Assembly (NCBI GenBank): GCA_017302255.1
Contig: JAFLDV010000015.1
Coordinates: 1-64,000, forward strand
Source of the DNA: Gammaproteobacteria bacterium
GTDB taxonomy: Bacteria > Pseudomonadota > Gammaproteobacteria > Enterobacterales > Alteromonadaceae
Direction: 5' to 3'
DNA: 64,000 nt
Shown here one piece after another: positions 55,137 to 64,000 of this stretch. A program made the position numbers and the translations under genes. Under the pieces are notes generated by a model. The model saw only the letters and a program-made list of their open reading frames with translations. It did not search any database and had not been told where the DNA came from. Positions within the stretch are counted from its first letter, which is position 1. Every line of letters starts with the position of its first letter.

Positions 55137-57206
<2,070 letters not shown>

Positions 57207-57237
57207 TTAGTCGATATCCGTGTTCACTTTTATAAAA

Positions 57238-57260
57238 CGCCAGCTTGCTGGCGGTTTTTT
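57238..57260 (+). terminator. Rho-independent terminator after fadH
   Basis: The stem CGCCAG/CTGGCG with a CTTG loop (57238-57253) is followed by GTTTTTTT. Confidence 0.88.
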
Positions 57261-57578
57261 TATGATTTCCCTCTTAAATTCGGCAACTTATCAAAGCTCT
57301 ATTACAATCATTGTTAAACCAATTCTTGACTATTTTGTGCCGAAAAGTGACATTGCATTCGTATGCAGACTGTTTTGGTGCAAAAAGTGCCATTTGCACC
57401 AAATTGGCGCAATTGGTCATAAAAATGCCATGCAGTTGCCATATGCTGCCCACAGCAAAACCGGTTGCAGTGCCCGTATTCACGGGATTTATCGAGAAAT
57501 TGCCAATAATGGTATTGGCCTTGCTTAGTGTTATTCAGGCAATAAAAATTTATTTGATAATTTTACAGGGAGTCAGAC
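57261..57578. other. glgC upstream regulatory region
   Basis: About 320 bp without a credible gene; short frames here lack ribosome binding sites. It contains the 11-bp-arm inverted repeat (57374-57403), a second 7-bp inverted repeat GCCAATA/TATTGGC (57502-57508 and 57513-57519), and AATTGG twice (57402-57407 and 57411-57416). ACAGGGAGTCAGAC forms the glgC ribosome binding site. No convincing -35/-10 pair stands out. Confidence 0.6.
57374..57403. promoter_or_regulatory. Long inverted repeat upstream of glgC (operator or hairpin)
   Basis: TTTGGTGCAAA (57374-57384) and TTTGCACCAAA (57393-57403) are perfect inverted copies, 11 bp each, separated by AAGTGCCA. No T-run follows, so it is not a terminator. 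It lies about 176 bp before the glgC ATG. It may bind a dimeric repressor or form an RNA hairpin; which one is not decidable by eye. Confidence 0.6.
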
Positions 57579-58811
57579 ATGTCAGGTGTGTTAACGATGA
57601 TTCTTGCTGGTGGTGAAGGGACCCGTTTGGCCCCATTAACTGGCATTCGAGCAAAACCCGCAGTACCGTTTGGCGGAAATTATCGGATAATCGATTTTGT
57701 AATGAACAACTTCGTCAACTCGGATTTGCTGCAAATATTTGTGATCACGCAATTCAAATCTCACTCGTTAATGAAGCATCTGAGTCGCTCTTGGCGGGTC
57801 ACTGGCTTGACCAACCGTTTTATCGACCCAATTCCAGCACAAATGCAAACCGGGAAACATTGGTATCTCGGCACTGCTGATGCGGTTTATCAAAACTTGC
57901 ATTTAGTTCAGGGCTTAGATCCTGAGCATGTTTGTGTGTTTGGTGGCGACCACATTTACAAAATGGATGTGCGGCAAATGCTGGACTTTCATCGGCAAAA
58001 CAATGCGAAACTAACGGTGGCAGCTATTCCCGTGCCTATTGCGCAAGCTCACGAGTTTGGTGTTATCGAAGTTGATGAACAAGGCAAAATGATTGGTTTT
58101 GAAGAGAAACCAAAGGTAAATCCAAAAACCATTCCCGGCCGTCCTGACTATGTATTGGCTTCAATGGGTAATTACATTTTTGAAGCGAAATGCTTGGTTG
58201 ATGTCTTAGAAGAAGACGCTGCGCAAGTTGATTCAAAACACGACTTTGGTCACAACATTATTCCTAAATTGTTTCCGGCGGGAGAGGTTTATGTTTATGA
58301 CTTCTCGACCAACAAAATTCGTGGCGAAAAAGAAGAAGTCAAAGGTTATTGGCGCGACGTCGGAACCATCGATTCGTATTATGAAGCCAATATGGATTTA
58401 ATATCCGTAGTGCCACCTATTGATTTATATAACAAATATTGGCCGCTACGCTGTTATACTCCGCCAGTTCCACCAGCAAAGTTTGTGCATGATGAAGCGA
58501 ATCGCACCGGTCAGGCAATCAGTTCTATGGTTTCTGCGGGCTGTGTGGTGAGTGGCGCTATCGTTTACCATTCTATTCTGGGCTATAACGTGCACGTTCA
58601 TAGTCATGCGTATGTTGAGAAAAGTGTGCTGATGGGGAATAACGACATTGGTCGTGGTTGCCGGATCCGTCGTGCCATTATCGACAAAGACGTGCGTATC
58701 GCGCCAGGAACCATTATTGGTGAAGATCCGACCTTGGATAGACAACGTTTTCACGTATCGCCTGATGGCGTCGTGGTAATCCCGAAAGGGGCGTTAGTAG
58801 GATTTGATTAA
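57579..58811 (+). CDS. glgC: Glucose-1-phosphate adenylyltransferase
   Basis: GlgC makes ADP-glucose from glucose-1-phosphate and ATP, the committed step of glycogen synthesis. The 410-residue product has the nucleotidyl-transferase motif GGEGTRLAPLTGIRAKPAVPFGG, the catalytic HIYKMDVRQML segment, GFEEKPK and a C-terminal left-handed beta-helix with hexapeptide-like repeats. It is shorter than E. coli GlgC (431). GGGAG precedes the ATG. glgA follows after 10 bp in the same operon. Confidence 0.95.
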   Translation: MSGVLTMILAGGEGTRLAPLTGIRAKPAVPFGGNYRIIDFVMNNFVNSDLLQIFVITQFKSHSLMKHLSRSWRVTGLTNRFIDPIPAQMQTGKHWYLGTADAVYQNLHLVQGLDPEHVCVFGGDHIYKMDVRQMLDFHRQNNAKLTVAAIPVPIAQAHEFGVIEVDEQGKMIGFEEKPKVNPKTIPGRPDYVLASMGNYIFEAKCLVDVLEEDAAQVDSKHDFGHNIIPKLFPAGEVYVYDFSTNKIRGEKEEVKGYWRDVGTIDSYYEANMDLISVVPPIDLYNKYWPLRCYTPPVPPAKFVHDEANRTGQAISSMVSAGCVVSGAIVYHSILGYNVHVHSHAYVEKSVLMGNNDIGRGCRIRRAIIDKDVRIAPGTIIGEDPTLDRQRFHVSPDGVVVIPKGALVGFD

Positions 58812-58821
58812 GGATGACGCA

Positions 58822-60237
58822 ATGCGCGTGGTGTTTATTTGTAGCGAGTATGAAGGATTACTCAAGACTGGTGGTTTAGCCGATGCCACGCGTGGTTTAG
58901 CCACTGCGTTGCAACAGTTAGGTCACCAAGTTGAAGTGATTATGCCGCGTTATGCGGCACTCTATCAGCTGCCAATGGCCGCTGAATGGCAATCGTTATA
59001 TTTTGATCTGTCTGGTTACCCTTATGGCTGTGCAGTGCGGCATCTTGAGGTGGACGGCATCAAAGTCAGTCTGATTGAACACCACGACTTTTTTGCGCGA
59101 GCACGGCCTTATGATGATGGCGAACAACCTTATCCGGACAACGTGCAACGCTTTGCCTTTTTTTGTAAGGCAGCTTTGACTTACCTGCAACGCAGTGAAG
59201 CTCCTGTCGATATTGTGCATGGACATGACTGGCAATCAGCGTTAGCCGCTTGTTATCTCAAGGAAATGGCGGTGGAGGCGCTTGAACACACCAAGTTTGT
59301 CCTTACCATTCACAATGCTGCATACCAGCAGGGGCTATCTGCTGCTGATGTTCGCTTGATTGGGCTCGGTAACTGGCAATTGCCTAATGATTTTCATTTG
59401 TCGATGTTAAGTCTTGGTATCTGGCAAGCTGACAAAATTAATACGGTCAGCGATGGTTATCGCCAAGAGTTGCTAAGTGAGCCAGCTGCAAACGGCTTAG
59501 CTGCACTCTATCAAATGCGTCAAGCGGATTTTGTCGGCATTTTAAATGGGTGTGATTACGGACGTTGGGATCCATCAACAGATCTATCCTTGGTTGCGCA
59601 ATACGATGCAACCAATTTGCAGGGTAAGTCGTTATGTAAAGCTGAGTTACTTCGGCAAACACAGTTGCCAAAACTTGATTTGCCGCTTTTTGTTGCGGTT
59701 AGTCGAGTCACTGGGCAAAAAGGCTTTAGTTATTTAATTCCTGCGCTGAAACGTTTCCTACCGCAAGCAAAAGCACAAGTAGTCTTAATGGGGACTGGCG
59801 AGCAGCAGTTCTTGCAGCCGCTTCGGTTGCTCGAACAAGAGTTTCCAAGCCATTTCCGATTGCTAGAAGGGTTTGACGAGTCTTTGTCACATCAAGTTGA
59901 AGCTGCTGGCGATTATTTCTTAATGCCAAGTTTGTTTGAACCCTGTGGTCTAAATCAGATTTATAGTTTGCGTTATGGCACTGTGCCGATAGTCCGCGCT
60001 ACCGGTGGTTTAAAAGACACTGTAGTTGGGTATCCTGCCGCAGAAGCGACCGGTTTAAGTTTTATGCAGCCTGATGCAACTGAACTTTTTGAAGCGATGT
60101 CGCAAGCTTTGAGCTTATTTGACGATAAGAAGAATTATCAATTTGTACAACAACGTGGCATGCAGCAAGTGTTTAGCTGGCAGCAAGCGGCGTTGTCATA
60201 TGAAATGTTGTATCGACAGGCTGTTTCCGCTAGTTGA
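58822..60237 (+). CDS. glgA: Glycogen synthase (ADP-glucose dependent)
   Basis: GlgA extends alpha-1,4-glucan using ADP-glucose. The 471-residue GT5 enzyme opens with the KTGGLAD ADP-glucose motif (EYEGLLKTGGLADATRGL) and ends with the retaining-GT region FLMPSLFEPCGLNQIYSLRYG, including the conserved Glu of FEPCG. The ATG at 58822 has AAGGA 8 bp ahead; the upstream TTG is an artefact. Branching enzyme, phosphorylase and debranching genes are not in the window, and the second product of the usual glg operon is absent here. Confidence 0.95.
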   Translation: MRVVFICSEYEGLLKTGGLADATRGLATALQQLGHQVEVIMPRYAALYQLPMAAEWQSLYFDLSGYPYGCAVRHLEVDGIKVSLIEHHDFFARARPYDDGEQPYPDNVQRFAFFCKAALTYLQRSEAPVDIVHGHDWQSALAACYLKEMAVEALEHTKFVLTIHNAAYQQGLSAADVRLIGLGNWQLPNDFHLSMLSLGIWQADKINTVSDGYRQELLSEPAANGLAALYQMRQADFVGILNGCDYGRWDPSTDLSLVAQYDATNLQGKSLCKAELLRQTQLPKLDLPLFVAVSRVTGQKGFSYLIPALKRFLPQAKAQVVLMGTGEQQFLQPLRLLEQEFPSHFRLLEGFDESLSHQVEAAGDYFLMPSLFEPCGLNQIYSLRYGTVPIVRATGGLKDTVVGYPAAEATGLSFMQPDATELFEAMSQALSLFDDKKNYQFVQQRGMQQVFSWQQAALSYEMLYRQAVSAS

Positions 60238-60377
60238 GTTAAAAATCAACAGCTTAAACAAAAAAGCAGCAAGAGCCGTTTGTTGAATAGGCAACATCGA
60301 CGAGTAAAGTGAAAATCATTTGTCGTTTAGCATTTTTATTTGCTAGCCTTAGAGTTCATTGTTTACAGGGCTGTTTT

Positions 60378-60941
60378 ATGGATGCAATTACGTTATTAAC
60401 TACTCGCTACTCGTCGTCGCGGCTTACTGAACCGGCCCCTGCTGGCGAAGCTCTCGCGCTCATTCAACAAGCTGCGTTGCGAGTGCCCGATCACGGCGCC
60501 TTACATCCGTGGCGTTTTGTGATGTTCAATGGCAAAGCTGCACTTGCAAAATTAGGCGATATTTTTGCTGAAGCCGCAGTTGAAGAAGATCCAACTATTT
60601 CTAATGATTTATTAGAGCGGGCGCGGCAATTGCCACTGCGAGCTCCGATGGTTATTGCTTGTATCGCAAAATGCACCGAACACAGCAAAGTACCTGTTCA
60701 TGAACAGGTCCAGTCTGCAGCATGTGCAGTCATGGCGATGCAACAGGCAGCGTTTGCCCAGGGTTTTGGCGGTATTTGGCGCACCGGTGCTTATACTCAA
60801 TATGAGTTTGTGAAGCAGGCACTTGGTCTGGGCGAAGATGATGAGATTGTTGGTTTCCTTTACCTTGGAACTGCAACTGGTGAAGCGCCAAATCGGCCTG
60901 AGCTAGCGATAAATGATTTTTTTAGCCACTACGCAGGCTGA
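60378..60941 (+). CDS. ydjA: Nitroreductase family protein YdjA
   Basis: This small FMN-dependent nitroreductase-like protein closely tracks E. coli YdjA. It starts MDAITLLTTRYSSSRLTEPAP, has PDHGALHPWRFV, RAPMVIACIAKC, QQAAFAQGFGGIWRTGA and GFLYLGTATGE. The 187-residue length fits (183 in E. coli). AGGG lies 7 bp before the ATG at 60378; the upstream extension is not coding. Physiological substrate unknown. A bidirectional terminator separates it from asnS. Confidence 0.92.
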   Translation: MDAITLLTTRYSSSRLTEPAPAGEALALIQQAALRVPDHGALHPWRFVMFNGKAALAKLGDIFAEAAVEEDPTISNDLLERARQLPLRAPMVIACIAKCTEHSKVPVHEQVQSAACAVMAMQQAAFAQGFGGIWRTGAYTQYEFVKQALGLGEDDEIVGFLYLGTATGEAPNRPELAINDFFSHYAG

Positions 60942-60980
60942 TTAAGTAAGTTGAAAGGCCAGTAAGTTTTTTAATCCCAT

Positions 60981-61008
60981 AAAAAAACCACCTTCCGGTG
61001 GTTTTTTT
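60981..61008 (+). terminator. Bidirectional terminator between ydjA and asnS
   Basis: The stem AAAAAAACCACC/GGTGGTTTTTTT with a TTCC loop has T-runs on both strands. It serves the convergent ydjA (plus) and asnS (minus). Confidence 0.9.
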
Positions 61009-61056
61009 TCGCGGCATATCTTAAGTAGATTTGCCGCACTGCATCCAAACTAATTA

Positions 61057-62457
61057 TTAGTAATCAGCATTGCCTGGTGTACGTGGGAAGGCGATAACGT
61101 CACGCACGTTGCCAACACCCGTCACATAAGAGACTAAGCGTTCGAAGCCTAAACCAAAGCCTGCGTGCGGCACTGTGCCATAACGACGTAAATCACGGTA
61201 CCAGCTGTAGTCTTCTTTGCTCAGACCCATCGCGTCCATCCGCTCGTCAAGCTTGTCTAAACGCTCCTCACGTTGGCTACCACCGATGATTTCACCGATC
61301 CCTGGAGCTAAGATGTCCATAGCTGCAACTGTTTTACCATCTTCGTTCATCCGCATATAAAACGCTTTGATGTCTTTTGGATAGTTTTGCAGGATCACTG
61401 GAGCACCAACATGCACTTCGGCAAGATAACGCTCGTGTTCTGACTGCAAATCTACACCCCATTCAACTGGGTAATCGAATTTCTTACCGCAGTTTTTCAG
61501 GATCTCAACTGCGTCAGTGTAATCCATGCGAACGAAAGTAGAATTAATCATGTTTTGCAGGCGAGTCACCGCATTTTCATCAACACGTTCCGCAAAAAAC
61601 GCCATATCATCAGCACGTTCTGTGAGTACTGCGTTGAACACATACTTCAACATGTCTTCAGCAAGTTGCGCGACATCTTTTAATTCTGCAAAGGCAACTT
61701 CTGGCTCAATCATCCAAAACTCAGCCAAGTGGCGTGTAGTGTTTGAATTCTCAGCGCGGAAAGTCGGGCCAAAGGTATAAACTTTTGACAAAGCACAGGC
61801 ATAAGTTTCAACGTTTAGTTGACCTGAAACTGTTAAGAAGGTCTCTTTACCGAAGAAATCTTGTTTATAGTCGACTTTGCCTTGGTCGTTACGTGGTAAG
61901 TTTTCCAAATCTAGGGTACTTACACGGAACATTTCGCCTGCGCCTTCGCAGTCAGCACCGGTAATAATTGGTGTGCTGATCCAATAGAATCCTTGCTCAT
62001 GGAAAAAGCGATGGATTGCTTGGGCTAAACAATGACGAACACGGGTAATAGCTCCAACCATGTTGGTACGGGCACGTAAGTGCGCTTGTTCACGCAGATA
62101 TTCCATTGAATGACGTTTTGGCGCCATTGGGTAGGTATCTGGATTTTCAACAAAACCTAATACTTCGACTTGCTGAGCCTGCAGTTCAAAGCTTTGACCT
62201 TGACCTTCAGAGCGCGCAACAACACCAGACACCACAACAGAACAGGCAGTCGTTAAGCGTTTAATTTCGTCTTCGTAATTATTCAGTTCGGCCGGAGCGA
62301 CGGCTTGCAGTGCATCAAAACAGCTGCCGTCATGTACGGCGAGGAAAGAAATACCGGCTTTTGAATCGCGACGTGTGCGGATCCAGCCTTTGATGGTAAT
62401 GTGTTCACCAACCGCGTAGCGGCCGGCAAGTACGTCTTTAATGACAGCGTGCGTCAT
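61057..62457 (-). CDS. asnS: Asparagine--tRNA ligase
   Basis: AsnRS charges tRNA-Asn. The 466-residue product, the same length as in E. coli, has an N-terminal OB-fold anticodon-binding domain (about 15-110, [24 protein letters not shown]). The class II core follows, with [21 protein letters not shown] (motif 2) and [17 protein letters not shown] (motif 3). GGAG lies 8 bp before the ATG. Divergent from a small membrane-protein gene. Confidence 0.96.
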   Translation of the reverse strand: MTHAVIKDVLAGRYAVGEHITIKGWIRTRRDSKAGISFLAVHDGSCFDALQAVAPAELNNYEDEIKRLTTACSVVVSGVVARSEGQGQSFELQAQQVEVLGFVENPDTYPMAPKRHSMEYLREQAHLRARTNMVGAITRVRHCLAQAIHRFFHEQGFYWISTPIITGADCEGAGEMFRVSTLDLENLPRNDQGKVDYKQDFFGKETFLTVSGQLNVETYACALSKVYTFGPTFRAENSNTTRHLAEFWMIEPEVAFAELKDVAQLAEDMLKYVFNAVLTERADDMAFFAERVDENAVTRLQNMINSTFVRMDYTDAVEILKNCGKKFDYPVEWGVDLQSEHERYLAEVHVGAPVILQNYPKDIKAFYMRMNEDGKTVAAMDILAPGIGEIIGGSQREERLDKLDERMDAMGLSKEDYSWYRDLRRYGTVPHAGFGLGFERLVSYVTGVGNVRDVIAFPRTPGNADY

Positions 62458-62521
62458 GCAACAGGCTCCAACTTGCTCTTTAAAAAAATTGAATTTAACT
62501 TAAGAGCTGTAATCATACGCA

Positions 62522-62935
62522 GTGAGCGTTTCAACACAAGTAAAACTTGTAAGGAAGGGCGATTTGCCGACGCAAGATCGCATTTTACCAGCGAAAAACC
62601 GCAGAAAAGGCCCCGATTGGTTGGTTAATATCCTGCAATGGCTGTCCCTTGCTGGCTGGGCGGTTTTTGTTATTGCTCTAGGTTTATCACATTTAGCGAA
62701 ACCAGAAATGAATTCTGGGCTGGTTCGTTATTGGGGTGTAGACATTCGTAACTACTGGGATCCGCATCTATTGCCAAAGTTGATCTATTTGCTCTGGTGG
62801 TGCTGCATAATCAGTTTATTGAGTATCGCTTTAAATCAGTTTCGGATGCGCCGAGCGACCGATAGGCTTCGCTATAATTTTGTAGCCTTACTGCTAATTT
62901 CACTCGGAGCTTTAAGTTACTTTTACCAAGTTTAG
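62522..62935 (+). CDS. Small membrane protein of unknown function
   Basis: The 137-residue product starts with GTG and has a basic N-terminal segment (about 1-35) followed by three predicted transmembrane helices (about 38-58, 84-105, 117-135). The pair WWCCII in helix 2 stands out. I recognise no family. It is divergent from asnS with 64 bp between the starts, and converges with bioA. No clear Shine-Dalgarno is visible, so the start is uncertain. Confidence 0.6.
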   Translation: MSVSTQVKLVRKGDLPTQDRILPAKNRRKGPDWLVNILQWLSLAGWAVFVIALGLSHLAKPEMNSGLVRYWGVDIRNYWDPHLLPKLIYLLWWCCIISLLSIALNQFRMRRATDRLRYNFVALLLISLGALSYFYQV

Positions 62936-62983
62936 CGTTGGCGATATTTCTTAAAGAACTTGGATTGAAGTGCTTCAGCCGCA

Positions 62984-64000
62984 TCAAGCTCCGGGTAGCG
63001 CTGCGGCTTGGTGAGTAATAGGTTGTTGGCAGACTTGATAGAGAGCGGATGTTAATGTCCTAAGCTCCGCTTGAGTGATGACAAACGGTGGCATTATGTA
63101 AAGTAGCGCGCCGAAAGGGCGGATCCACACCCCAAGCTCGACAAAGAAACGTTGCGCTTTAGCAACATCAATATTGGCATCAAGTTCAACCACGCCAATA
63201 GCGCCAAGCACTCGCACATCAACAACATGTGGTAGTTCCCGAATAGCTGCAAGTTCTAAATGCAATTGGCGTTCGATAGCGGTTACCTGCTGTTGCCAAT
63301 TTCCGGTTGCGATTAACCGAGTGCTCGCGAGCGCCACAGCGCAAGCCAGAGGATTTGCCATAAAGGTTGGCCCATGCATCAATGCTGGAGCTTTGCCTTG
63401 GCCAATGCCTTCAGCGACTTTACTCGAACAAACAGTCGCTGCCAGTGTGATGTAGCCGCCGCTTAACGCCTTGCCAAGACAAATAATATCTGGCGTTATT
63501 CCGGCATGTTCACAGGCGAACAGTTTGCCAGTGCGACCGAAGCCTGTGGCAATTTCGTCGGCAATCAGCAACACGTCAAACTCATCGCAGAGTTCACGAC
63601 ACAATCGTAAATAGTTCGGGTGATACATTCGCATACCGCCGGCGCCTTGTAATATCGGCTCGATGATCATGGCGGCGATTTCATGATGATACTGCTGGAA
63701 TAACTCACGTAAGTGCTGGGCGTCCGACTCATGCCAAGCGCCGTCGAAGCGACTTACCGGCGCGGGGGCGAATAATTGCTGAATTAACTGACTGCTGAAA
63801 ATTTGGTGCATGCCGTCATGAGGATCGCATACGGACATCGCCGCGAAAGTATCACCGTGATAAGCCTTTTGCAGGCTTAGAATTCTATTTTTTTGCGACT
63901 GGCCTTGTGAAAGTCGGTATTGCAGTGCCATTTTTAGCGCGACTTCCACGGCAATCGAACCGCTATCGGCAAAAAATACTTTATCGAGTGAACAGGGTAG
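62984..64000 (-). CDS. bioA: Adenosylmethionine-8-amino-7-oxononanoate aminotransferase, 5' end outside window
   Basis: BioA is the PLP enzyme that converts KAPA to DAPA in biotin synthesis using S-adenosylmethionine. The 339 residues present include FFADSGSIAVEVALKMA (the open 5' side), LQKAYHGDTFAAMSVCD, EPILQGAGGMRMYH, the PLP region LLIADEIATGFGRTGK and the PLP lysine in CLGKALSGGYI. GPTFMANPLACAVA also agrees with BioA. About 90 N-terminal residues must lie beyond the window, in the same frame to 64000. Confidence 0.92.
   Translation of the reverse strand, partial: LPCSLDKVFFADSGSIAVEVALKMALQYRLSQGQSQKNRILSLQKAYHGDTFAAMSVCDPHDGMHQIFSSQLIQQLFAPAPVSRFDGAWHESDAQHLRELFQQYHHEIAAMIIEPILQGAGGMRMYHPNYLRLCRELCDEFDVLLIADEIATGFGRTGKLFACEHAGITPDIICLGKALSGGYITLAATVCSSKVAEGIGQGKAPALMHGPTFMANPLACAVALASTRLIATGNWQQQVTAIERQLHLELAAIRELPHVVDVRVLGAIGVVELDANIDVAKAQRFFVELGVWIRPFGALLYIMPPFVITQAELRTLTSALYQVCQQPITHQAAALPGA

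Noticed and set aside
57262-57578. Short frames (100-odd codons) upstream of glgC as genes
   Set aside because: They cross the fadH terminator or the inverted repeats, lack ribosome binding sites and look like noise.

Overview
The window is a contiguous piece of gammaproteobacterial chromosome. Gene content and order point to the Alteromonadales/Rheinheimera-Alishewanella side of the class. The markers are a 1612-residue NAD-dependent glutamate dehydrogenase, msrC-proQ-prc, ftsK-lolA-rarA-crcB-serS, tusDCBE beside yccA, pyrD beside zapC, divergent ald/lrp, and a DUF1302-DUF1329-YCF48-RND cluster. This placement rests on gene content read by eye, not on a search. Nearly everything is housekeeping or central metabolism. 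I see no prophage, insertion sequence, CRISPR array or defence island.

Layout. Positions 1-125 are the 3' end of a 5S rRNA gene and its terminator, followed by about 880 bp without a credible gene but with small repeats. 1-6 kb: TPM-domain protein, thiolase, tRNA-Pro(GGG), EamA transporter, and a secreted nuclease with a lamin-tail domain. 6-11.4 kb: astE and the branched-chain 2-oxoacid dehydrogenase operon bkdA1-bkdA2-bkdB, preceded by two operator-like 16-mers. 11.4-16 kb: a soluble Ser/Thr-type kinase, an M1 aminopeptidase and a SIMPL protein. 16-19.7 kb: msrC, a small acidic protein, proQ and prc. 19.7-25.5 kb: two sodium-coupled transporters, pepN and a DUF2835 protein. 25.9-32.9 kb: the DUF1302/DUF1329/YCF48/RND envelope cluster. 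33-38 kb: the giant glutamate dehydrogenase.

38-41.2 kb: pyrD, zapC, a PlsC-like acyltransferase and a DUF2960-like protein. 41.2-43.7 kb: a DUF192 protein, then ald and lrp back to back over two Lrp-like sites. 43.7-50.5 kb: ftsK-lolA-rarA-crcB-serS, tightly packed, plus a small membrane protein. 50.5-55 kb (minus strand): tusDCBE, yccA, then tRNA-Ser(TGA) on the plus strand, an array of nine 8-bp repeats, and sppA on the minus strand. 55-60.9 kb: fadH, glgC-glgA behind a strong 11-bp-arm inverted repeat, and ydjA. 61-64 kb: asnS, a small membrane protein and the 3' part of bioA.

Functional themes are amino-acid catabolism (bkd, astE, glutamate and alanine dehydrogenases under Lrp), acyl-CoA turnover (thiolase, fadH), glycogen storage (glgCA), envelope maintenance (lolA, prc, sppA, RND cluster) and RNA or translation functions (proQ, tus, serS, asnS, tRNAs). 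I found no clearly new multi-gene system. The least explained items are the kinase with an unassigned C-terminal half, the acidic protein coupled to proQ, the uncharacterised RND cluster, and several regulatory or repeat sequences.
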